This document shows, in pieces, positions 6,755 to 13,900 of a stretch of 13,900 nt of DNA (position 1 is the first letter of the stretch; the number at the start of each line of letters is the position of its first letter). Origin of the DNA: an uncultured Planctomycetaceae bacterium (lineage in GTDB: Bacteria > Planctomycetota > Planctomycetia > Pirellulales > JACPPG01); assembly GCA_945957305.1 (NCBI GenBank), contig CAMFLN010000013.1, positions 1 through 13,900 of the forward strand, read 5' to 3'. Under the pieces are notes generated by a model that was not told the origin of the DNA, searched no databases, and saw only the letters and a list, made by a program, of their open reading frames with translations. Both the position numbers and the translations under genes were made by a program.

Positions 6755-9700
6755 TTTTGCGGTTTGCCGTGCTCGTCCCACACCTTTTGCTTGGCCTTGA
6801 GCAATCGACTGGTATAGCTTTCCTCCGGAGGAGCCGGGGTCGCGGCCACTGGCTCGGCAATTGGCTTTGGTGCGGCGACCGTGGCCGGTTCCAACAGCGG
6901 CGACTCGCGCACGGGCTCCGGCGGCGTTTCGAACCTGGCGGTCGCACGCTGCTGCTCCAAGCGTTCAGAAACCTCGGCTTTGCGACTGCGCAGGCGGTCC
7001 ATATATTCCGTCGGCGCCGCTTGCGGAGCGCGCCGCAGCAGCCAATCTCGCCCGAGGGCCGCGACGCGCGGCGCCCAGGCAAAGCCGACGGCCACCCGAC
7101 GAAAGAACACGTCGCAGAAAAACAAACAGCCCGCGGCGAACGCCAGCAGCGGCCAGATTCCCTGGCGGCGCGTGGCGGCAGGCAGGTCGCGGCGGTAACT
7201 ATCGACGGCCAACAACGCCGAACGTCCGCGCTTGTTCGCCAGGTCGCCGTCGATCAAAGTTCCCGGACTGCCACCGGGGGGCGCAAGCGCCGCGAGTGAT
7301 TCCAACAACGCGATATTGGCTTCGCGTTCGCGAAATTCGGCGGAATAAGGAACATTGATGCCCACGCGCACCGGCGCGATATTCGGCCCCGGATTGAGCA
7401 TGGCAAAATAGCTGCCGGTGTTGCCCGCTTCGAATTCCCCGACGTAACGCCCGGGCGAAACTTGTTCGAGCTCGAGCTCATGAGCTTCGGCATCGGGTCC
7501 GACGACGCTGCCCGAAAGGTTCAAGAAATTCAGAAATTCGTCCTGGTTGTCGAGCGCGTTGACAAAGACTTTGACTTTGTTCCCTTCGACGTCCGTGGCA
7601 ACAGTAAACTTGCCGTTGTCATTCAGGGGGCGCATGGACCAGCGCACCAATTGGCTAAAGAACTTGTCGTAGTCAGGCCAGGCGGTCCACTGCGTAGCCC
7701 ACCGCGCGCCGTCGTCGGTCGTGAAGGCCACGGCTCGTCCCAAGCCGTAGTTCCAGGTGGCCAGGATCGTGGAATTCGCTTCCTCTGAATCGATCGGCGC
7801 GACCAGTACTTGTTCGACCAGCGGATTATTCTTCAACGTTGTGCGCACAAACCCGGTAAGCGGCGGGAGCGGTCCCGACAAGCCGCTGACGATCTCGTGC
7901 GGGTAGCGGATGACGGGCTGAAAGCCGCTGGCCTTTTCGAAAATCACTGAGCGTGCCACGCGCATCGCTTCCTTCATGAAAATCCGCGGGATCACGCGCG
8001 GGTTTTCGACGCGGTAGAATTTTCCGCCGCCGGTCTGCGCGATGCGATCCATCAGGTCGACGTCGGCGTCTGAACCTACGGCCACGGCACTGGTCGTGAT
8101 CCGCCGACGGCGATTTTGCGCGGCGAGCTCAGGATAGCCCGACCCCTCGGTCCGGCCATCGGTGAGCACGATCATGTGTTTGATGCTGGCGTCGCACTTC
8201 GACAGCGCGCGATACCCTTCTTCCATCCCGGGCTGCATATTTGTGCCGCCGCCATGGCCGATGGCGGCGATCCGTGCGACCGCGCGGTCGCTGTTGCCCA
8301 CGCGCAAAAGCGGCACAACCCACTCGTATTGCGAGTCGAAGGCGATGACCCCGATTTGATCGCGTTCGCCGAGTGTCTGCACGGCGGCGATCGCCGCGGC
8401 CTTACTCATCGACAGCTTTTCGCCCGTCATCGAGCCAGAGCGATCCAGCACGATCATCAGGGCGCCGCTGGGAACGACTTTCAGATTCTTGACCTGAAAG
8501 TCGACCGGCATCGCCTCTTCGAGCTTGGTATTGGTCCAGCCGCCGGCGCCAAAACTGTTGGGTCCGCCCAGCATGACCAGTCCCGAGCCAGTCAGTTCGG
8601 TGTTGCGCACCAGCATTTTGATCTGCGCGTCGCCAAAATGCGTGAGATCGTCCGCCACGGCGCCGTCAGAGCGAGCCACGTTGGCCAGGATCACCGTGTC
8701 ATAGGCCTGCAACTCGGCCAGGCTCTGAAAGAGCTGATTATCCGGCTGCACGGTCACTTCCATGTTGTTGGCCCGCAGGCGATCAACTAGGTGCTGATGC
8801 TCCCCCTGTTCGGCGAAGCTTTCGATCAGCAAGACGCGACCGCTGCCGCGCACGTGCGTGAACGTGGTGGCACGATTGTTCTGCGTCAGCACGTCGTCGG
8901 CCGGATTGTCCGGGACAAACTGACCTTCATAGGTGTAGAAGTTCGGCTCATCGATTTGTCGTCGCACGCTGAACACATTTTTGCCCGGCTTGAGGACGAT
9001 GTGCTCGCTCGACAACTCGATCGGCTGATCATTCGTGCGCTGCAACACGCGCAACCGGCCGCCGACGGTTCCTTCGGCATTGGTGTTGGTCACATACACC
9101 CGCAGGTCAAACGGCTGTCCTTTGCGTATGTCAGGGGGCACCGCGATTTTTTCAACCAACACCTCGCTGCGCTGTTCATACTTAATCGGCAGGATGTCGA
9201 TGCCGATGCCGGCCGCCACGGCTCCCTGCGCTTCGTCGAGCGCGTTGCCCAGGTTTTGATTGCCGTCGGTGACCAGAACGATGCGTTTGGCGGCGTCGTA
9301 GGGAAACGCCGCTTGCGCAAGGCGAATTGCGCCGGCAATGTCTGTATAAGTCGGGTCCAACCGGCTCTCGACATGCTCGGGGATGCGCATTTCGGCGTCG
9401 GAGGGCGGCACTTCGATTCCGGCCTCGCGTCCGAAAACGATGACGCCCGACAGGTCGCGCGGACGCCGATGTTCGGTGATCGCCGCATCAACGTATTGCG
9501 CCATTGCAGCGCGTTGTTCCGTGGGAATGCTCGACGATTGGTCGAGCAGATACACGACGGCCATCCGGTCGGTCGAACGGACGATTTCCATCTCGGCCGC
9601 CGCCAACACCAGCAGCGCGATGACCAGGCAGCGAAGGGCGCACACGAACAAGCGCCGACCGCGCCCCATGGCCCCCAGGCTGCGCCGCCCAAGCCACCAC

Positions 9701-9768
9701 ACCAGCGGAACCGCGCCCAGCAGCAACAGCCAAGCCGGACTATCGAAGGCGATTCCGTAGGAGGACAT
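6751..9768 (-). CDS. Large membrane protein with two von Willebrand factor A domains and a glutamine-amidotransferase-like domain
   Basis: The 1005-residue product has two N-terminal membrane helices (about 11-27 and 41-59), as in BatA-like proteins. A first VWA domain follows, with metal-site motif DQSSS at 76-80, Thr near 140-142 and VTDG at 166-169. After a beta-rich domain comes a segment with VLLIESF (312-318) and GLVMLGGPNSFGAGGW (396-411), like the class I amidotransferase-like fold found in this family. The second VWA domain has DRSGS at 442-446, GGGTN at 506-510 and LTDG at 535-538. A third membrane helix lies at about 870-889, then a Pro/Ala-rich tail with basic ends. Both metal sites look complete, so metal-dependent protein binding is likely; partners are unknown. 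This layout is common in planctomycetes. The start is weakly supported by ribosome binding but fits the first helix. Confidence 0.88.
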   Translation of the reverse strand: MSSYGIAFDSPAWLLLLGAVPLVWWLGRRSLGAMGRGRRLFVCALRCLVIALLVLAAAEMEIVRSTDRMAVVYLLDQSSSIPTEQRAAMAQYVDAAITEHRRPRDLSGVIVFGREAGIEVPPSDAEMRIPEHVESRLDPTYTDIAGAIRLAQAAFPYDAAKRIVLVTDGNQNLGNALDEAQGAVAAGIGIDILPIKYEQRSEVLVEKIAVPPDIRKGQPFDLRVYVTNTNAEGTVGGRLRVLQRTNDQPIELSSEHIVLKPGKNVFSVRRQIDEPNFYTYEGQFVPDNPADDVLTQNNRATTFTHVRGSGRVLLIESFAEQGEHQHLVDRLRANNMEVTVQPDNQLFQSLAELQAYDTVILANVARSDGAVADDLTHFGDAQIKMLVRNTELTGSGLVMLGGPNSFGAGGWTNTKLEEAMPVDFQVKNLKVVPSGALMIVLDRSGSMTGEKLSMSKAAAIAAVQTLGERDQIGVIAFDSQYEWVVPLLRVGNSDRAVARIAAIGHGGGTNMQPGMEEGYRALSKCDASIKHMIVLTDGRTEGSGYPELAAQNRRRRITTSAVAVGSDADVDLMDRIAQTGGGKFYRVENPRVIPRIFMKEAMRVARSVIFEKASGFQPVIRYPHEIVSGLSGPLPPLTGFVRTTLKNNPLVEQVLVAPIDSEEANSTILATWNYGLGRAVAFTTDDGARWATQWTAWPDYDKFFSQLVRWSMRPLNDNGKFTVATDVEGNKVKVFVNALDNQDEFLNFLNLSGSVVGPDAEAHELELEQVSPGRYVGEFEAGNTGSYFAMLNPGPNIAPVRVGINVPYSAEFREREANIALLESLAALAPPGGSPGTLIDGDLANKRGRSALLAVDSYRRDLPAATRRQGIWPLLAFAAGCLFFCDVFFRRVAVGFAWAPRVAALGRDWLLRRAPQAAPTEYMDRLRSRKAEVSERLEQQRATARFETPPEPVRESPLLEPATVAAPKPIAEPVAATPAPPEESYTSRLLKAKQKVWDEHGKPQK

Positions 9769-10022
9769 CCGTCAAGCCCCGCTGCGAGAAGGGCAAAAAG
9801 AGAAGTGAGGCGCGACCGAACTGCCTCATTATAGCGCGCGGCGTCTGCCTCGACATGCCCTGCGATTCTGGCGGTTATTCGGGCGGCTACCGCCCCAGCC
9901 GCTCTCCAGTCCACTTCCTTTTGCAAAATCCGGCCTGCAACCAATACTTGCTGGGCTTTGCCATTTTTTCGGTCGCCGCGGCCGGGAGGGCGAAGCCGTG
10001 CCTTTCTTGCCCGGTGCTGTGC
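9769..10022. other. Divergent intergenic region between the VWA and channel genes
   Basis: This stretch separates two outward-facing genes. It contains a perfect -10 hexamer for the minus strand. The channel frame stays open upstream to an ATG at 9855, but the extra 56 residues have no membrane or domain features and no ribosome binding site, so I treat them as non-coding. I see nothing else in it. Confidence 0.5.
9828..9833 (-). promoter_or_regulatory. Candidate -10 box of the VWA gene
   Basis: The minus strand reads TATAAT, a perfect -10 hexamer, 59 nt upstream of the ATG at 9768. No good -35 box lies 16 to 18 nt further upstream, so the promoter may be extended, activator-dependent or a chance match. 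Confidence 0.35.
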
Positions 10023-10499
10023 ATGCCTGTGTTGGCCATTCTGACATCGATCGTGGCCGTGGTCTGCTGCGTGGGTCTGCACCTGGCGACACTCGTGACT
10101 TTGTCGCGCACACTGAACCGGTGGTTCAAACGCGCTCATTGGCGCGCGATCGGGTGCCTGGTGTTGATCGCCATTCTGGCACATCTGCTCGAAATGAGCA
10201 TCTTCGCCTTGGGCATTCGTGTGCTCGAAGACCTGCACGACGGCCAACTGCATATGGGCGAGATCGATTTCGAGCCGTGGTATCAATCGGCCGTAGCTTA
10301 TACGACGTTGGGGGACGATACGCCCCCCCTGCCCTCGATCCGACTGCTGGTCGCGGTCGAGGCTTTGACCGGCTTGATCCTGATTACTTGGACGGCGTCA
10401 TTTCTGTTCGTCGTCATGCAGCGCACCTGGGACGACGATCGTGTGCGCTTTCACCACTTGTCTCAGAATCCGCCCTGTTCCAGCAGCTCGAAATCGTAG
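10023..10499 (+). CDS. Small ion-channel-like membrane protein with an altered selectivity filter
   Basis: From the ATG at 10023 the product has 158 residues. It has a membrane helix at about 3-25, a second at about 43-66, a pore-like segment AVAYTTLGDDTPP at 90-102, and a third helix at about 106-131 (IRLLVAVEALTGLILITWTASFLF). The order helix, pore loop, helix and the phrases YTTLG and EALTG match small bacterial two-helix-per-pore channels (Ion_trans_2 type). Those usually read TTLGYGD or TTLGFGD, whereas this one reads TTLGDD and appears to lack the Tyr/Phe-Gly pair of the filter. It may conduct other ions, be a sensor, or be non-functional. An upstream in-frame ATG at 9855 is less likely. 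No clear ribosome binding site is seen. The last 37 bases overlap the 3' end of the minus-strand PrpD-family gene. Confidence 0.68.
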   Translation: MPVLAILTSIVAVVCCVGLHLATLVTLSRTLNRWFKRAHWRAIGCLVLIAILAHLLEMSIFALGIRVLEDLHDGQLHMGEIDFEPWYQSAVAYTTLGDDTPPLPSIRLLVAVEALTGLILITWTASFLFVVMQRTWDDDRVRFHHLSQNPPCSSSSKS

Positions 10500-11980
10500 A
10501 GCCCGGCAATGTCAGCTGCCGATTTGGACAGCAGCCCGGTGAAGCGTTGATACAGTGCGTCGACGTCGCGCACGCCAAGCCCTGCGAGTAAGCGGAACTT
10601 GTGGGCCAGCAGTTTATCCAGATTGCCGCTCGCGTTGCGTGCGTGCCCTTCGGGGTACATGACCAGCCCACTATCGAGGCGCCCCAGCGTGGCATGCTCG
10701 ATTTCGAGCGACGTGGGAATTCCGTCGGGGTACTTGCTGTCGTACTCTTTGCCGCCGTGGACAAACTCGATCCGTTCCATGATCTTGCGCGTCAGCGGAT
10801 GAAACAGCGCTTGCTCGTTGTAATCCTCAGGCACGAGCATCAGCTCCTGCCAGCCGGCACGACGCTGCTCAAAGGCCTTGCGCAACAGTGTGGCAATGAT
10901 GTACACCATCGAGTGATCCGCGCTCTGCCGGGTGTGCGGGTCGCGTTTGGCAGGATCGCCAATGATGTGGAACGCCGGTTCGTAGATCGCGATTCGCACG
11001 CGACGCAACTGCTCCTGGTCCGCCAACAGCTGCGGATGCTTGGAAAGCAGGTCCATCAATCCCTGAATTGCGCCGGCCGACTGGTGTTCGTACAAACCCA
11101 GCTTGAAGTGCATGCCCATCACGGCGAAATCGTCCCCCGCCGTCGACAGGGTCAAATCGAACGGAGCGGTGTCACGCTCCTTGGGCTTTTCAAACAGGCA
11201 GAAGATCGCCTCGGGATTGCGGAAGATATCGGCCGGACCGACAAACCCACGCATAGCGCGGCGCATGGCGAGCACCGCGACCTCGGAACTGATCGCGGCC
11301 GAGGCTCCCTTCGAATCCGACAGCTGATGCCCCGCCCGAATCGCGCGAAACGGAATGTAGTGGGCCACGACCTGTCCGATGGCCGACTCGATCTGGTCGA
11401 CCGTAGCCCCCAGGATTGCTCCGTACACGGCGGCCGAGCCGATGGCCCCGTGGACGACGTGATCGATCTTGTAATCCTTCAGCGCAAAGACTTCGGCGAG
11501 CCGGCCGCGAATTTCATCCAGCGCGATCATCGCGGCCAGCGTTTGCCGACCATTCAGACTTCGCAATTGCGCTGCGGCGACGGCGACCGGATAAAAGTCG
11601 TTGTGGCCGAATTCTCCGCGCGTATAGCCCCGCGCCGGGTTGTAGCCAAAATTCGTGCCGTTCGAATCCCATTCGCGCACCGCCGAGCTGTTGGCCAGCA
11701 CGGCTTTCTCGGGCATGACGCGCTCGGCCGAGCCCAAGCAAGGAACGCCGCTTGCGCATTTGTATTCCAGCGCCTCACGGCGCAACACCGTCGGGGCATT
11801 CGTGCCACAGGCCAGCGCCGAGACTCCGCAAGCGATACTATCCAAATGGAACCGCTCGACCATCCGAAAAACGGCGTCCGCTGGTCCGGCGAAACGCCCC
11901 GCCATGGAATCGATCGCGTATTGGGCAATACCGCGAGCCTGGTTTTCGTTGCGAGCAAGCGTCACATATTGATTGGTCAC
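10463..11980 (-). CDS. MmgE/PrpD family protein (2-methylcitrate dehydratase-like)
   Basis: The 505-residue protein matches the PrpD family in length and in motifs. Near the N-terminus is FHLDSIACGVSAL (44-56). Next come AVLANSSAVREWD (93-105) and GEFGHNDFYPVAVAAA. Later QSADHSMVYIIATLL matches the conserved ADHS...Y element of 2-methylcitrate dehydratase. Family members dehydrate 2-methylcitrate in propionate breakdown or act on related acids such as cis-aconitate; the substrate cannot be fixed here. No methylcitrate synthase or methylisocitrate lyase gene lies in the window, so a place in the methylcitrate cycle is not supported by context. It starts with GTG at 11980, with AAGGA (11995-11991) ten bases upstream. 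Its 3' end overlaps the channel gene by 37 bases, tail to tail. It is cytoplasmic, with no signal peptide. Confidence 0.88.
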   Translation of the reverse strand: MTNQYVTLARNENQARGIAQYAIDSMAGRFAGPADAVFRMVERFHLDSIACGVSALACGTNAPTVLRREALEYKCASGVPCLGSAERVMPEKAVLANSSAVREWDSNGTNFGYNPARGYTRGEFGHNDFYPVAVAAAQLRSLNGRQTLAAMIALDEIRGRLAEVFALKDYKIDHVVHGAIGSAAVYGAILGATVDQIESAIGQVVAHYIPFRAIRAGHQLSDSKGASAAISSEVAVLAMRRAMRGFVGPADIFRNPEAIFCLFEKPKERDTAPFDLTLSTAGDDFAVMGMHFKLGLYEHQSAGAIQGLMDLLSKHPQLLADQEQLRRVRIAIYEPAFHIIGDPAKRDPHTRQSADHSMVYIIATLLRKAFEQRRAGWQELMLVPEDYNEQALFHPLTRKIMERIEFVHGGKEYDSKYPDGIPTSLEIEHATLGRLDSGLVMYPEGHARNASGNLDKLLAHKFRLLAGLGVRDVDALYQRFTGLLSKSAADIAGLYDFELLEQGGF

Positions 11981-12033
11981 GGGCCGTTATTCCTTGTCGA
12001 ATTCCTGTCAGGGTCGCGGGGCACGAGCCGGCG

Positions 12034-12062
12034 ATTATCCGGTTCAGGCCCGGTTCTCGCAA
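12034..12062 (-). promoter_or_regulatory. Candidate promoter of the PrpD-family gene
   Basis: On the minus strand TTGCGA (12062-12057) and GATAAT (12039-12034) are 17 nt apart and match the consensus boxes at four and five of six positions. Transcription would begin near 12027, giving a leader of about 47 nt before the GTG at 11980. Confidence 0.38.
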
Positions 12063-12181
12063 GGATTCCAACGCGGGCGGTCTCGGGCCAACCTGCCATG
12101 GCCCGTACTGGCGGCGCTGGCTCGGATCAGGGATCGGGGCTAGATTAAGGAATGAGGGCTTAAACAGGGGCAGCCTGTCGA

Positions 12182-12256
12182 GATTGCGCGACTTTCGTCA
12201 CCGCCCGCGCCAACAAGCGCGGGTTGCACCCCCCACGGGTCGCTTGGCGCGCAATC
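12182..12256 (+). repeat. Nested inverted repeats in the kinase leader
   Basis: GATTGCGCG (12182-12190) is the exact reverse complement of CGCGCAATC (12248-12256). Inside lies a perfect seven-base stem, CCCGCGC (12204-12210) with GCGCGGG (12217-12223), around the loop CAACAA. The outer arm ends 19 bases before the kinase ATG. It could be a folded RNA leader or a pair of protein binding sites. No T-run follows, so it is not a typical terminator. Confidence 0.4.
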
Positions 12257-12275
12257 ATCCCTCCCCGAGCGCCAT

Positions 12276-13900
12276 ATGCAAATCGAACAACTAGGACCGT
12301 ATAAGATTCTCCGCCAGCTTGGTCGCGGCGGTATGGGGACGGTCTACGAAGGCACCTTGATCGAAACCGGGGAACCGGCGGCAATCAAGATCCTGTCGAG
12401 CACGCTCGCTCACGACGAGGGCTTCCGCGAGCGCTTTAAATCCGAAATCGAGACCCTCCGCAAACTTCGGCATCCGAACATTGTCCGGCTCTACGGCTTC
12501 GGCGAAGAGGATGAATACCTGTTTTATGCCATGGAATTGATCGTCGGCCGCAGCCTGGAAGACGACCTGCAGGCAGGGCGGAAATTCCAGTGGCGCGAAG
12601 TGACGGACTACGCCATTCAAACCTGCCGGGCGCTAAAGCATGCGCACGACCGCGGCGTCGTGCATCGCGATATCAAGCCCGCCAATCTGCTCGTCACCGG
12701 CGAAGGACAGATCAAACTCTCGGACTTTGGCATTGCCAAGCTGTTCGGCGCTTCCGGCGTGACGGCCGTCGGCGGCGTGCTGGGAACGGCCGAGTACATG
12801 GCCCCCGAGCAGACCGATGGTCGCCCGATCACACCGCGGTGCGACCTCTACAGCCTCGGGGGCGTGATGTACACCCTGCTGGCGGGTCGACCTCCGTTCA
12901 AGGCGGCCACGCTGGTCGAAATGCTGCAGTTGCAGCGTTTTGCCGAGCCGGATCCGGTGCGCCGCTATGCGCCTGATGTGCCGGAAGAATTACAGGTCAT
13001 CATCCGCGACCTGCTGGTCAAGGATCCCGATCAGCGCATCGCCACGGCCATGGTGTTGTCACGGCGTCTGGAAGCTATGCGTCACGGCTTGTTGTCGCGT
13101 GTCGATCCTCTGCTGTCCGCACCGACACAGGAAGTGAAGCCGCCGGGACCGCCGGTCAGCATGTCGAGCGCCACGATCACCGCACCCGGCTTGCAGATTC
13201 CGCCCCTCAGCCCGCCGCCGGTCGCAGACCAGACCGAAATCAGCGAGGCGTACGAGATCGAGCCAACCCCCGATTCGCAAGACGCCAAGGCGGCCCTGCA
13301 CCAGCGCGCGCTCAGCGCTACGGTGGACCTGGTGTCTGTGACCGCTCCATCGGGCGCGCGTCAGGCCCGGCAGCGGACTGGCAACCCCGCGTCGGCGGAC
13401 CTCGCCAGCCCGCCCGCCGAAAAAGGGTCGTCACGGTTTGTCACGGTTTCGGACGAAGAGCATCGCCGCTTTGAAGAGACATCGGACGATCGGGGGCATT
13501 GGGTCTCGCTGCAGACGGCTATGCTATTGCTGGCGGTCCTCGCGCTGGGCTCGGGCACGTGGTACTTGATGCAGCCGGCCTCGGCTGACCATTTATTCGA
13601 TCGGATTTCAGCAGCCTGCTCTTCGGCCGAGATGTCCTCCTTGCAAGCGGTCGAGGGAGACATGCGCAGCTTTCTGGCGCATTATGGCGACGACCCGCGC
13701 GCTGAGCGGGTACGTGCTTACTCCGAGATGCTGCAACAACAAAAAATCAGCCGCCAGGCCGAGTTTCAAGTGCGCGCGACGTACGCCGTCGACGGCGGCA
13801 CGCTCATCCGGCGCGCTTACCTCGATGCGATGAGCTACGCCAAGCTCAATCCGGAAATTGCTGTGCAAAAGCTCGGGGCGGTCATCGACCTGTATGGCAG
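12276..13900 (+). CDS. Transmembrane Ser/Thr protein kinase (PknB-like), 3' end outside the window
   Basis: The frame starts at ATG 12276 and stays open to the right edge, giving 541 complete codons. The kinase domain covers about residues 8-270. It has the glycine loop LGRGGMGTVYEG (15-26), the ATP lysine K38 in AAIK, the partner glutamate E57, the catalytic loop HRDIKPAN (130-137), DFG (150-152) and a GTAEYMAPEQ activation segment. All key residues are present, so an active kinase is expected. A Pro-, Ser- and Ala-rich linker follows (about 270-408), then a membrane helix at about 411-430 (MLLLAVLALGSGTWYL). The part after it would be outside the cytoplasm and may sense a ligand; it shows no PASTA or WD repeats in the visible 110 residues. 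Planctomycetes carry many such Hanks-type kinases. The substrate is unknown. No clear ribosome binding site precedes the start, but an earlier start would lack kinase homology. Confidence 0.93.
   Translation, partial: MQIEQLGPYKILRQLGRGGMGTVYEGTLIETGEPAAIKILSSTLAHDEGFRERFKSEIETLRKLRHPNIVRLYGFGEEDEYLFYAMELIVGRSLEDDLQAGRKFQWREVTDYAIQTCRALKHAHDRGVVHRDIKPANLLVTGEGQIKLSDFGIAKLFGASGVTAVGGVLGTAEYMAPEQTDGRPITPRCDLYSLGGVMYTLLAGRPPFKAATLVEMLQLQRFAEPDPVRRYAPDVPEELQVIIRDLLVKDPDQRIATAMVLSRRLEAMRHGLLSRVDPLLSAPTQEVKPPGPPVSMSSATITAPGLQIPPLSPPPVADQTEISEAYEIEPTPDSQDAKAALHQRALSATVDLVSVTAPSGARQARQRTGNPASADLASPPAEKGSSRFVTVSDEEHRRFEETSDDRGHWVSLQTAMLLLAVLALGSGTWYLMQPASADHLFDRISAACSSAEMSSLQAVEGDMRSFLAHYGDDPRAERVRAYSEMLQQQKISRQAEFQVRATYAVDGGTLIRRAYLDAMSYAKLNPEIAVQKLGAVIDLYG

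Larger units (their letters stand above)
11981..12275. other. Divergent intergenic region between the PrpD-family and kinase genes
   Basis: This 295-nt region carries signals for both outward genes: a candidate minus-strand promoter and ribosome binding site for the PrpD-family gene, and nested inverted repeats in the leader of the kinase gene. No clear plus-strand promoter stands out; TAGATT near 12140 is a weak -10 candidate. No small gene was found. Confidence 0.5.

Noticed and set aside
8791..9834. 347-residue open frame on the plus strand
   Set aside because: It is antisense to the VWA gene and His/Arg-rich without recognisable domains.
10601..12148. 515-residue open frame on the plus strand
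   Set aside because: It is antisense to the PrpD-family gene, which has clear family motifs; the plus-strand product has none.
1..13900. CRISPR arrays, insertion sequences, rRNA or tRNA genes
   Set aside because: No regularly spaced repeats, transposase motifs, terminal inverted repeats or RNA gene folds were seen on reading either strand.

Overview
The window looks like part of a planctomycete chromosome. The clearest sign is a type II-pseudopilin-like DUF1559 protein with the phylum's usual N-terminus and its H-x9-DG motif. It sits among other typical planctomycete genes: a secreted PQQ-type beta-propeller dehydrogenase, a secreted YHS-like cysteine protein, a large two-VWA membrane protein and a transmembrane Ser/Thr kinase. 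This assignment is an inference from gene content, not a database match.

Layout. (1) 3-2665, plus strand: a defence- or modification-like block. It holds the 3' part of a beta-class DNA methyltransferase, a DGQHR (DndB-like) protein and a HEPN-like unknown protein only 7 nt behind it. One sampled line of this block is 50% GC, against 65% in a sampled line of the dehydrogenase gene, so the block may have been acquired. (2) 2666-2945: a non-coding junction with a sigma70-like promoter. (3) 2946-5585, plus strand: the PQQ dehydrogenase, then the YHS-like protein. (4) 5644-9768, minus strand: the DUF1559 pseudopilin and, upstream of it, the two-VWA protein. (5) 10023-10499, plus strand: a small ion-channel-like membrane protein with a shortened selectivity filter. 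Its 3' end overlaps tail-to-tail with an MmgE/PrpD-family gene on the minus strand (10463-11980). (6) 12276-13900, plus strand: a Ser/Thr kinase that runs off the right edge, preceded by a leader with nested inverted repeats.

How the genes may work together. The first three genes are close, co-directional and carry parts known from DNA modification and phage defence, so they could form one functional unit. The dehydrogenase and YHS-like protein are both exported and may share an extracytoplasmic setting. The remaining genes look like ordinary, mostly independent planctomycete genes. No rRNA, tRNA, IS element or CRISPR array was seen.

The best candidate for something undescribed is the DGQHR plus HEPN-like pair behind the methyltransferase. 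Second is the channel whose filter appears to lack the Tyr-Gly pair.
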